Positions 55,897 to 63,216 of a stretch of 64,000 nt of DNA are shown one piece after another. The stretch is from positions 1 to 64,000 of the forward strand of contig NZ_LQIK01000001.1 of assembly GCF_001499855.1 (NCBI RefSeq), read 5' to 3'. The notes below the pieces were generated by a model. That model was not told where the DNA came from, searched no databases, and was given only the letters and a program-made list of their open reading frames with translations. Source of the stretch: Mycobacterium sp. GA-0227b. Lineage in GTDB: Bacteria; Actinomycetota; Actinomycetes; Mycobacteriales; Mycobacteriaceae. Numbering within the stretch: position 1 is the first letter of the stretch; each line of letters begins with the position of its first letter. A program made the translations under genes and the position numbers.

Positions 55897-57072
55897 TTAC
55901 GCCTCGCGTTGGAGTGAGAGGACCGTGATGTCCGGTGGCGCACCGATGCGTACCGGCGGGCCCCAGAACCCGACCCCCCGCGTGACGTACAACTGGGTGC
56001 CGTCGACGGCCGAAAGCCCCGCGAGGGACGGTTGCACGCTGCCGACGACGTAGTGGAACGGCCACATCTGCCCGCCGTGGGTGTGCCCGGACAGCTGCAG
56101 GTCCACTCCGCGCTCGGCGGCCTCGTCGACCAGCACGGGCTGGTGCGCGAGCAGCACCGTCGGGCCCGCCGGACTCCGTCCAGACAATGCTCGGTCGAAG
56201 TCCGGACCGTCGGATCGCGATGCCCCGGCCAGGTCGTTGACGCCGGCCAGGTTGAATACCGCACCCCCGCGGCGGATCAGCGTGTTCTCGTTGCGTAGCG
56301 GCCGGATGCCCAACCGCTCCAGCTCTCGAAGCCACTCGAGCGTGTCGTCGACGAAGTATTCGTGGTTGCCGGTGACGAAGAACGTGCCTTCCCGGGACGC
56401 CAGGTCCCCCAACGGGGCTGCGGCCGAACCGAGTTCGCCGACGGTGCCGTCCACCACGTCGCCGACGATCGCGACGAGATCCGGCGAGGTGCCGTTGATC
56501 ATCTCGACGATCCGCTCGGTGTGTCTCCGCCCGGCCAGCGGTCCGAGATGGATGTCGCTCACCACCGCGATGCGAAAGTCGTGAAACGCCGGATCGAGGT
56601 TGCGCAGCCGCACCGGTACGCGCAGCAGGTCGGGTGGACCGGTCGCCGTGGCCGCCCCGAAACCGACGAGGCCCACAGATGCTGCGCCGGCGGTGACGGC
56701 GCCCGCCCGGGCGAGGAACAGGCGTCGAGTCAGATCTGCTGGCGCCGTCGGGTTTTCTGGGTCGGTCGGCGCCGTCTCGGCGCGCACCCATCGGCGCAGC
56801 ACCAGGCGCACGGGTTCGAATACCAACAGGACCAGCAACAGGTACGCGGCCACTCCGAACCACAGGTAGCCGGGCCAGGCGAACCAACCCGACTCGGCCG
56901 GGCCGATCACCCGGGGCAGCACCAGCGCGGCGAGCAGCACACCCGCCAGCGCGAGCAGGATGGCGGTCAGCGCGCGACGCGCCCGGCCCGGCCTGGTGGT
57001 GTCCTTGATCAACCTCTTCCACAAATAGAGGTGCATGACCGCGAGCACCGCGCCGAGAACGACGATGAACAT
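55897..57072 (-). CDS. Membrane metallophosphoesterase, calcineurin-like
   Basis: About 391 residues. Three N-terminal TM segments, then a twin-Arg-like stretch RRLFLARAGA, then a calcineurin-type domain with all metal motifs: SDIHLGP, VGDVVDG, GNHEYF, AHQP and SGHTHGGQ. The catalytic domain probably faces outward. YkuE/LpxH-like relatives hydrolyse lipid phosphates. ATG 57072 is preferred because GAAGG lies 6 nt upstream; a GTG at 57078 adds two residues. Confidence 0.88.
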   Translation of the reverse strand: MFIVVLGAVLAVMHLYLWKRLIKDTTRPGRARRALTAILLALAGVLLAALVLPRVIGPAESGWFAWPGYLWFGVAAYLLLVLLVFEPVRLVLRRWVRAETAPTDPENPTAPADLTRRLFLARAGAVTAGAASVGLVGFGAATATGPPDLLRVPVRLRNLDPAFHDFRIAVVSDIHLGPLAGRRHTERIVEMINGTSPDLVAIVGDVVDGTVGELGSAAAPLGDLASREGTFFVTGNHEYFVDDTLEWLRELERLGIRPLRNENTLIRRGGAVFNLAGVNDLAGASRSDGPDFDRALSGRSPAGPTVLLAHQPVLVDEAAERGVDLQLSGHTHGGQMWPFHYVVGSVQPSLAGLSAVDGTQLYVTRGVGFWGPPVRIGAPPDITVLSLQREA

Positions 57073-57100
57073 GCGCACCCTTCGCGGTCGAATTGGTGAT

Positions 57101-57143
57101 TTCGGTGTCGTTGGTTGCGTTCAGCGCATCCCCCGACACCGAA
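57101..57143. repeat. Inverted repeat between FadE pair and metallophosphoesterase
   Basis: TTCGGTGTCG (57101-57110) and CGACACCGAA (57134-57143) pair perfectly around a 23-nt loop. No T-run. It lies just after the FadE stop on the minus strand, so it could end that transcript or be a palindromic repeat unit like the one at 50574. Confidence 0.6.
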
Positions 57144-57148
57144 GTCGC

Positions 57149-58246
57149 TCAGAGGGACACCGTTCCGTAGTCGCCGACGTGGCCGACCAGCGTGCGCAGC
57201 TGGTCGTCGGCCGTGCCGAACGTGTTGTCGATCGCGGTGAGCCGCGCGGCGTAGTGGCCGACCGGATATTCGGCGGTCATGCCGATGCCACCGTGCAGCT
57301 GGATCGCTTCCTGCGCGATGTGCCGCCCGGACCGGCCGATCTGCAGTTTGGTCCGCGCCGCGATCACCGGGTCGAACCGCCCGTCGGCGATCGACATCGC
57401 GGCGTAGAAGTTCATGCTGCGCGCGAGCTCCAGCGAGACATACATGTCCGCCGCGCGCTGCGTCAACGTCTGGAACTTGCTCAGCGGAACACCGAATTGC
57501 TTACGGCTGGTGAGGTATTCGGTGGTGAGCCGCAAAGCCTCCTCCATGGCGCCGACCGCCTCCGAGCACAGCGCCGACTGATAGCGGATCACGGTGCGCG
57601 CGACGTACTCGGCCGCGTCACCACCGTCGCCGAGCGGTTCGGCGGGGGCGGCGTCGAAGTCCAGCTGAGCACCGCGGCGGCCGTCGAACGTGCGATAGGC
57701 CTGTCTGGTCGTCGCGGCGGCCTCGACGATGAAGAGGCCGATTCCGCCTTCGGGCAGCGCCGCGGTGACGACCACGGTGTCCGCCGAATCACCGGCCAGC
57801 ACAGGGTTTTTCCGACCGCTGACCGTCCACGTGTCGCCGCTTCGCTCCGCACGAGCGGCAGGCTCGGTGGTCGGGACGCGCGCGCCGGGCTCCGCATGGG
57901 CGAAGGCCAGCAGCGTGTCACCCGCCGCCACCCCCTCGAGGATCTCCTTCTGTTGTTCGCTGCCCAGTTCGGCGATCAGGCCGCCCGGGACGAGCGCCGC
58001 CTGCGCGACCGGCTCCGGTGCGAGCCGCCGGCCGATTTCGGTCAGCACCACCATCGCCTCGATCTGGCCGGCCTCGGTGGGGTCGAAACCGAGCCCCAGA
58101 ATGCCAACCTCGGCCAGTTGGGCCCACACCTCGCGGCGCCAGCCGGGCTCGGCCTTGGTGACACCGGCGATGTCGTCGTCGCGCGACAGCACGTCACGGG
58201 TGACGTCGCGGAGCAGTTGTTGTTCCTCGGTCAGGTCGAAGTCCAC
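57149..58246 (-). CDS. Acyl-CoA dehydrogenase, smaller FadE subunit
   Basis: 365 residues. ACAD fold: N-terminal helices DLTEEQQLLRDVTRDVL, middle beta domain (DTWVSGRKNPVLAGDSADTV shortened here: VSGRKNPVLAG), C-terminal QLHGGIGMTAEYPVGHY. Shorter and more divergent than its neighbour; such pairs form alpha2-beta2 FadE heterotetramers in mycobacteria, acting on sterol or other CoA esters. It follows the larger subunit by 7 nt. Confidence 0.9.
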   Translation of the reverse strand: MDFDLTEEQQLLRDVTRDVLSRDDDIAGVTKAEPGWRREVWAQLAEVGILGLGFDPTEAGQIEAMVVLTEIGRRLAPEPVAQAALVPGGLIAELGSEQQKEILEGVAAGDTLLAFAHAEPGARVPTTEPAARAERSGDTWTVSGRKNPVLAGDSADTVVVTAALPEGGIGLFIVEAAATTRQAYRTFDGRRGAQLDFDAAPAEPLGDGGDAAEYVARTVIRYQSALCSEAVGAMEEALRLTTEYLTSRKQFGVPLSKFQTLTQRAADMYVSLELARSMNFYAAMSIADGRFDPVIAARTKLQIGRSGRHIAQEAIQLHGGIGMTAEYPVGHYAARLTAIDNTFGTADDQLRTLVGHVGDYGTVSL

Positions 58247-58253
58247 AGTCGGC

Positions 58254-59429
58254 TCACAATCCCAGGATGGTCGAAGCGATGATGCTGCGCTGAATCTCGT
58301 TGGTACCGCCGTAGATAGACGTCTTGCGATAGTTCAGGTAGCGGGGCGCGGCGTCCTGTGCCCACGCCGGAGTATCGATGTCACCACCGGCGTCGAACGG
58401 CAGGGCATCCGGACCGGCCACCTCGACGAGCAGCTCGGTGGCGGCCTGCTGCAGCTGGCTGCCGCGCAGCTTGAGGATCGACGACGCGGGGTTGGGTTTG
58501 CCATCGGCCTCCGATCCGCTGACCCGCATCTGCGTGAGCTCCAGCGCGAGCAGCCCGGTTTCGATCTCGGCGACGCGCGCGGCGAACAGCGGGTCATGCA
58601 GCAGCGGAGTGCCGTTGACCTGCAGCTGTGCGGCATGGTCCTTGACTTGAGACATCCACAGCTTCGTCAGCCCGATGCGGGCGATGCCGGTGCGTTCGTT
58701 GCCGAGCAGAAACTTGGCGTAGGTCCAGCCCTGGTTTTCCTCGCCGACGAGTTGGTCGGCCGGGATCCGGACGTCTTCGAAGAAGATTTCGTTGACCTCG
58801 TAGCTGCCGTCGATCAACTCGATCGGGCGCAGTGTGATCCCCGGTGTGGACATCTCGGCCAGGAGGAACGAGATGCCGGCCTGCCGCTTGGGCGCGTTCG
58901 GATCGGTCCGCGCGAGCAGGAAGATCCAGTCGGCGTACTGGCCGAGTGTCGTCCACGTCTTCTGGCCGTTGACGACGTAGGTGTCGCCGTCGCGCACCGC
59001 GGTGGTGCGTATCGACGCGAGGTCCGAGCCCGCCTCGGGTTCGGAAAAGCCCTGGCACCACCAGATGTCGATGTTGGCCGTCGGCGGCAGGAACCGCTCC
59101 TTCATCGCTTGCGAGCCGAACTGGGCGATCACCGGGCCGACCATCTTGGTGTTGAAGGCCAGCGGTTCGGGCACACCGGCCAGTTGCATCTCGTCGAGCC
59201 AGATCTGCCGCTGCAGCGGCGACCACTTCTTACCGCCCCACTCGACCGGCCAGTTCGGCACGGCCAGCCCATTCTCGTTGAGGATCCGCTGGCTGATCAC
59301 CATGTCCTCGGGGAAGTTCGGATGACCGGTCTTGCCCCTGTCGCGGATGTCTTCGGGAATCTCGGTGGCGTAGAACCGCCGCAACTCGTCGCGGAACGCA
59401 GCGTCCTCGTCACTCAGTGCCAACTTCAA
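58254..59429 (-). CDS. Acyl-CoA dehydrogenase, larger FadE subunit
   Basis: 391 residues, a complete ACAD: FSEPEAGSDLAS, VNGQKTWTTLGQYADW for FAD/substrate contact, and the C-terminal SIYGGTNEIQRSIIA. FAD-dependent alpha,beta-dehydrogenation of an acyl-CoA. First gene of a two-gene operon with the smaller subunit. A near-palindrome CCGGATAC-CC-GTGTCCGG lies 32 nt upstream of the ATG and may control it. Confidence 0.93.
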   Translation of the reverse strand: MKLALSDEDAAFRDELRRFYATEIPEDIRDRGKTGHPNFPEDMVISQRILNENGLAVPNWPVEWGGKKWSPLQRQIWLDEMQLAGVPEPLAFNTKMVGPVIAQFGSQAMKERFLPPTANIDIWWCQGFSEPEAGSDLASIRTTAVRDGDTYVVNGQKTWTTLGQYADWIFLLARTDPNAPKRQAGISFLLAEMSTPGITLRPIELIDGSYEVNEIFFEDVRIPADQLVGEENQGWTYAKFLLGNERTGIARIGLTKLWMSQVKDHAAQLQVNGTPLLHDPLFAARVAEIETGLLALELTQMRVSGSEADGKPNPASSILKLRGSQLQQAATELLVEVAGPDALPFDAGGDIDTPAWAQDAAPRYLNYRKTSIYGGTNEIQRSIIASTILGL

Positions 59430-59460
59430 GGTCCACCCCGTTCTGTCGTGCGGTTGCTCA

Positions 59461-59478
59461 CCGGATACCCGTGTCCGG
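59461..59478. promoter_or_regulatory. Near-palindrome upstream of FadE operon
   Basis: CCGGATACCCGTGTCCGG: two 8-bp arms with one mismatched pair, 32 nt before the FadE start. A possible TetR-type operator. Confidence 0.4.
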
Positions 59479-59513
59479 CAAGTCCATGTGAGTGCATATG
59501 AATTGTGCCCGTC

Positions 59514-60233
59514 CTACTTCCACGCGAAGACCGGTTGCTCGAGTTCGTCCACCGGATCGTGGCGGCCTTCCAGGCACCACCACCGCAGTTGCAGAAGCAC
59601 CGCGCCCGTCGGCGCGTGGATCAGGTCATTGCCCAGCGGTACCTGCACCACCGGTCGCGGGCTCTCGGGGATCTCGATGAACCGCGGCGAGTCGTCGCGC
59701 TGCAGCTGGTGTAACCCGACCCGGTACACCGCGACCACCTCATCGGGCGCCGGTCGCGGATCGAGCCGGCCGCCACCCCAGAGCACCACCGGGGTGATGA
59801 CGTATCCGGATCGCGTCGGATAGTCGTCGAGCAGGCCCAGCACCGTCGACTCCGGCAGCCTTACCCCAACCTCCTCGTCCAGCTCGCGCAGTGCCGCGTC
59901 GATCACGGTCTCCCCAGCGTCGAGCCGGCCGCCGGGCAGCGCCCACTGCGCGGCGTGCGATGTCAATCGGGATGCCCTGCGACACAACAGGAAAGCCGCG
60001 CCGCCCGAGACGTCGACCATGCGTCCGTCGAGGCCGGCTTCCGGCATCGGGCGCCCGTCGATCCAGTCGTCGACGTTCGCCGGATCCACCCGGTCCTCAC
60101 CGACCTCGGAATCGACGAGCACCACGGCGACCGCCGCGTGCCTCTTGGTCGGGTCGGTCACCGCGCGACGCCGGTGTCCCGACAGGTTCGCCCTGATCCG
60201 CTCGCGCAGCGCATCGTCGTAGGAGATCGTCAC
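59514..60233 (-). CDS. Nudix hydrolase, CoA-pyrophosphatase-like
   Basis: 239 residues. Full Nudix box GGRLDAGETVIDAALRELDE then EVGV. The preceding LLCRRASRLTSHAAQWALPG resembles the NuCoA motif of CoA diphosphatases. N-terminal about 90 residues are an extra helical/acidic region. GTG start at 60233 with a -10 box 6 nt upstream. An in-frame extension to 60797 runs antisense through the repeat gene and is rejected. Confidence 0.87.
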   Translation of the reverse strand: MTISYDDALRERIRANLSGHRRRAVTDPTKRHAAVAVVLVDSEVGEDRVDPANVDDWIDGRPMPEAGLDGRMVDVSGGAAFLLCRRASRLTSHAAQWALPGGRLDAGETVIDAALRELDEEVGVRLPESTVLGLLDDYPTRSGYVITPVVLWGGGRLDPRPAPDEVVAVYRVGLHQLQRDDSPRFIEIPESPRPVVQVPLGNDLIHAPTGAVLLQLRWWCLEGRHDPVDELEQPVFAWK

Positions 60234-60239
60234 CGCTTG

Positions 60240-60245
60240 ACCATA
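60240..60245 (-). promoter_or_regulatory. -10 box TATGGT for leaderless Nudix gene
   Basis: Minus-strand TATGGT ending 6 nt before the GTG at 60233. Confidence 0.45.
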
Positions 60246-60324
60246 ATGACGCGTTGTTTCGTCGGCGCGGTCCGGGGCAACTCCGTCAGCACGCTGCAGT
60301 ACCAGCCCAACGGAAGGGATCGAC

Positions 60325-60573
60325 ATGGCACTCGACGACGACGACATCACCACGTCAGGCGCAGAAGGCGAAGGGCCGGCCGACGGCGGCTCGAATCCGG
60401 AGGGCCACGACGGCGGCGCAGACGGCACCGCTGGCGGTGAAGGCCCCGCTGACGGCGGCTCCAACCCCGAAGGCCACGACGGCGGCGCAGACGGCACGGC
60501 CGGCGGTGAAGGCCCCGCTGACGGCGGCTCCAACCCCGAAGGCCACGACGGCGGCGCCGACGGAACCGCCTGA
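60325..60573 (+). CDS. Acidic Gly/Asp-rich protein of three 23-residue repeats
   Basis: 82 residues: a 14-residue leader (ALDDDDITTSGAE after Met) followed by three nearly identical 23-residue units, the last one residue short. Each unit contains GEGPADGG, SNPEGHDGG and ADGT. No Cys, no aromatic, no hydrophobic core: disordered. GGAAGGG precedes the ATG by about 7 nt. The stop lies 21 nt before the JmjC oxygenase start on the same strand, so the two are probably one operon. The short leader plus repeated Asn/Asp/His-rich units resembles a multi-core substrate peptide. Confidence 0.75.
   Translation: MALDDDDITTSGAEGEGPADGGSNPEGHDGGADGTAGGEGPADGGSNPEGHDGGADGTAGGEGPADGGSNPEGHDGGADGTA
60367..60573 (+). 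repeat. Three tandem 69-bp coding repeats
   Basis: Units at 60367-60435, 60436-60504 and 60505-60573. The second and third are almost identical; the first has more silent differences, so recent duplication of the last two is likely. Confidence 0.85.
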
Positions 60574-60594
60574 TCCCTTCCAATTCTGAGCCCG

Positions 60595-61798
60595 ATGCTG
60601 ACGCGCTGCGTTGCGACCGATGCTCGACGGTTCGCCGACGAGTACTGGGGTCGCAAACCGTTGCTCAGCCGGGCCGACGCGTTACCCCGCGACTTCAGTG
60701 ATCTGTTGTCTCCCGACACGGTTGACGAGTTGATCGCCGAGCGCGGGGTGCGCGCGCCGTTCATCCGGCTGGCCAAAGAGGGTGACGTCCTGTCCAAGGA
60801 CTGCTATCTCGGGCCGGCTGGGTTCGGCGCCGAGATACCCGATCAGATCGACTCCGCGAAGCTGCTGAGCCAATTCGTCTCCGGCGCAACGATTGTGCTG
60901 CAGGGTCTACACCGGTTGTGGCCGCCGCTCATCGCTTTCGTCCGCCAGGCCGTCGACGAGCTCGGTCATCCGGTACAGGCCAACGCCTACGTCACCCCGC
61001 CGGTCAATCGCGGCTTCGACCCGCACTACGACGTGCACGACGTCTTCGTCTTGCAGGTCTCGGGCCAGAAGCGCTGGATCGTGCACGAGCCGGTCTTCGA
61101 GCACCCGCTGCCGTGGCAACCCTGGACACAGCATCGCGCCCAGATCGAGAAGCGGGTCGCCGACGCACCGGTCATCGACACTGTGCTGTCCGAAGGTGAC
61201 GCGCTCTATCTACCGCGGGGCGCAGGCCCTGCAGATGACCTCGATCCACCTCACCATCGGGGTGGCGCCGGTGACCGGTGTCGACGTGGCCCGCGCCGTC
61301 GTGGACCAGTTGGCGAGCACCGCGTCGTTCCGGGAGTCACTGCCGATGGGCGCCTCGGACGCCGATGAGACGATGGCGAAGGTGAGCAAGGTCATGGCGC
61401 AGATGGTCGGGGCGTTGCGGGATGAGGCGGCGACGCTCAGCGCAGGCGCCGCCGCGCAACTGTCGCGGCGTCACGCCGACAGGACCCGTCCTGTCGGCGT
61501 CCGCCCGTTGGCGTCGCTCGCGGCGGCCGATCGTGCCGCCGACGCGGTGGCGCAATGGCGACACGGGCTCTCCGCGACCGTCGACCGAACCGATGACCGC
61601 ATCGTCCTGCGCCTGCCCGACCGGACCATGACCTTCCCGCAGACGTGCGAAGACGCGGTCCGGACGCTGCACCTCGGAGGCGTCGTCGATGCGACGAGCC
61701 TGCCGGGTCTCGACCACGCTGACGCGACCGTCCTGATCCGGCGGCTGCTGCGGGAGGGAGTCGTCGTTCCGGTGACCTTCCCGGCCGACGCCGGATGA
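60595..61798 (+). pseudogene. JmjC/cupin 2-oxoglutarate oxygenase (YcfD/No66-like), frameshifted
   Basis: Two frames together encode a whole protein of about 400 residues. Frame 1 from ATG 60595 has EYWGRKPLL, then the metal motif HxD in DPHYDVHDVFVLQVSGQKRW, and reaches LYLPRG at about 61218. The homologous sequence continues in another frame from about 61220 (AQALQMTSIHLTIGVAPVTG) to 61798, giving the winged-helix C-terminal region. The family motif LYLPRG-x-x-H, which supplies the third iron ligand, is missing at the junction. A net loss of 3n+2 bases (11 fits) explains both. Frame 1 alone ends at 61368 as a 257-residue chimera without the last ligand. Likely inactive, unless the assembly is wrong here. 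Confidence 0.85.
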
Positions 61799-62688
61799 CC
61801 GCCGCGAAGCGAATCCCGTGCAGCGACCAGTCGCTGGCCCGCGACGACCCGATGTACGGCACGGCGTCGGCGGGGTCGTCGTGGGTGCTGCTCGAGTTGA
61901 GCGGGGCGTGGGGGCCGTCGGCGTTCCTGCAGTCGCCGAACTGCATCGACCCTCAACTCGGCCGCGCCATCGTCCGCCGTGTCGAGAAGGCGGGCATGCG
62001 CATTGCGGCCATCCGACGGCATGGTCGCCGCCCCGACATTCCCCGATGGCGCTGGTACATAGCGCACTCCGGCGTCGGCAGCGAGGCGCTGCACCATGGA
62101 GAGGTCACGGGCCCCGACGGATTCCTCGAACTCGCCCTCGACGGCAGCGACGGGCAGTTGTCCACCGATCCGCTGATCGCGATCTGCTCGCACGGCAAAC
62201 ACGACCAGTGCTGCGCGGTACGGGGCCGCAGCGCATGCAGTGCGATCACGGCAGAGTTCCCCGAATTCACCTGGGAGTGTTCACATCTCGGCGGCGACCG
62301 CTTTGCCGCCACCATGCTCGTCCTGCCCGAAGGGCTGTGCTACGGACGGGTCGACTCGACCGATTCGGCTGGGCTGGTGCGCCTGTATCTCGACGGACGG
62401 CTGGACAACCGGTTCCTGCGCGGGCGCACATCGCTACCGCATGCCGTGCAGGCCGCGCAGTACTTCGCCCGCGAGCGCAACGGCGACGACCGCATCGACG
62501 CGCTGCACCCGCTGCACGTCGAGCGCGGAGAACATCGGATCCGCGTTCTGCTCGATGGCGGGGCGGGGCCGATCGAGGTGATCCTGCACGAGGAATTGTC
62601 CGAACCCCTGCTGTCCCAATGCCATGCCCAGGTCGCCGGCCAGGTCCGCATCTTCACGCTCGGGTCCCTGGGTTCTGCCGACGCTTAG
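61795..62688 (+). CDS. Sucrase/ferredoxin-like family protein
   Basis: 297 residues of the Suc_Fer-like (thioredoxin-fold ferredoxin-like) family. CSHGKHDQCCAVRG and the later WECSHLGGDRFA segment are the family's core and could bind a [2Fe-2S] cluster through these cysteines. ATG overlaps the end of the oxygenase frame as ATGA, so it belongs to the repeat-peptide/JmjC operon. Function unknown; an electron carrier is plausible. Confidence 0.85.
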   Translation: MTAAKRIPCSDQSLARDDPMYGTASAGSSWVLLELSGAWGPSAFLQSPNCIDPQLGRAIVRRVEKAGMRIAAIRRHGRRPDIPRWRWYIAHSGVGSEALHHGEVTGPDGFLELALDGSDGQLSTDPLIAICSHGKHDQCCAVRGRSACSAITAEFPEFTWECSHLGGDRFAATMLVLPEGLCYGRVDSTDSAGLVRLYLDGRLDNRFLRGRTSLPHAVQAAQYFARERNGDDRIDALHPLHVERGEHRIRVLLDGGAGPIEVILHEELSEPLLSQCHAQVAGQVRIFTLGSLGSADA

Positions 62689-62725
62689 GTCCTGCCCCGA
62701 GTAGTCACAGACGATTTCGCCGCGG

Positions 62726-62764
62726 ATACATGTATGTGCTATGCATACTTTGTGACGCCGTCAC
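62726..62764. promoter_or_regulatory. Palindrome cluster at the MarR gene start
   Basis: ATACATGTAT (62726-62735) is a perfect palindrome, TATGCATA (62740-62747) another, and GTGAC-GCC-GTCAC (62752-62764) a third over the start codon. GTATG/CATAC arms also face each other across this region. Autoregulatory MarR operators often look like this. Confidence 0.5.
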
Positions 62765-63216
62765 GATACGACCAACTCGACGAACTGCTGACCCGCATCG
62801 CCATAGCGCGGCAGCGACCGAGTTGGCGGGACCGCCTTCTCGCCGGTGCCGGCCCGGTGACCAGCGCGTCCACCCTGCGGGTACTACGAGCGGTCGAGCA
62901 GTGCCAACAGCTTTCCGGCGGGGCCTCGATCCGCGAGGTCGCGGACTTCATGGCCGTCGAGCACTCGACGGCCAGCCGGTCGGTCGCCGCCGTCGTGAGC
63001 GCGGGCCTCGTCACCAAGACGTCCGCCGCCGATGACCAACGGCGGTGCACGCTGGTGCTGACCGAGGCGGGTCGTCAGGCGCTGGAGATCGTGGCCAGCC
63101 GGCGGCGCGACCTTGTCGCTGAGGTGATCGCCGACTGGCCCGAAGCCCGCGTCGACACTCTGGTCGAACTCCTCGACCGGCTGACCGAGCGATTCGAACG
63201 CGCGGCGGCCCGATGA
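62752..63216 (+). CDS. MarR-family transcriptional regulator
   Basis: About 154 residues. Winged helix with SIREVADFMAVEHSTASRSV as helix-turn-helix and DDQRRCTLVLTEAGRQAL as the wing and last helix. Start GTG 62752 (TPSRYDQL) is preferred; ATG 62734 in frame would add six unusual residues (MCYAYF). Neither has an SD, so it is probably leaderless. The stop overlaps the MFS start as ATGA, the usual regulator-exporter pairing. Confidence 0.87.
   Translation: MTPSRYDQLDELLTRIAIARQRPSWRDRLLAGAGPVTSASTLRVLRAVEQCQQLSGGASIREVADFMAVEHSTASRSVAAVVSAGLVTKTSAADDQRRCTLVLTEAGRQALEIVASRRRDLVAEVIADWPEARVDTLVELLDRLTERFERAAAR

Noticed and set aside
60325..60573. RTX-type calcium-binding repeats
   Set aside because: The unit is 23 residues and lacks the GGxGxDxUx nonapeptide.
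60234..60797. N-terminal extension of the Nudix protein with a repeat region
   Set aside because: It runs antisense through the tandem-repeat gene; the repeats in it are mirror images of the real coding repeats.
61195..61240. Programmed ribosomal frameshift in the JmjC gene
   Set aside because: No slippery heptamer is seen and the conserved iron-ligand segment is missing at the junction, which a frameshift event would not restore.
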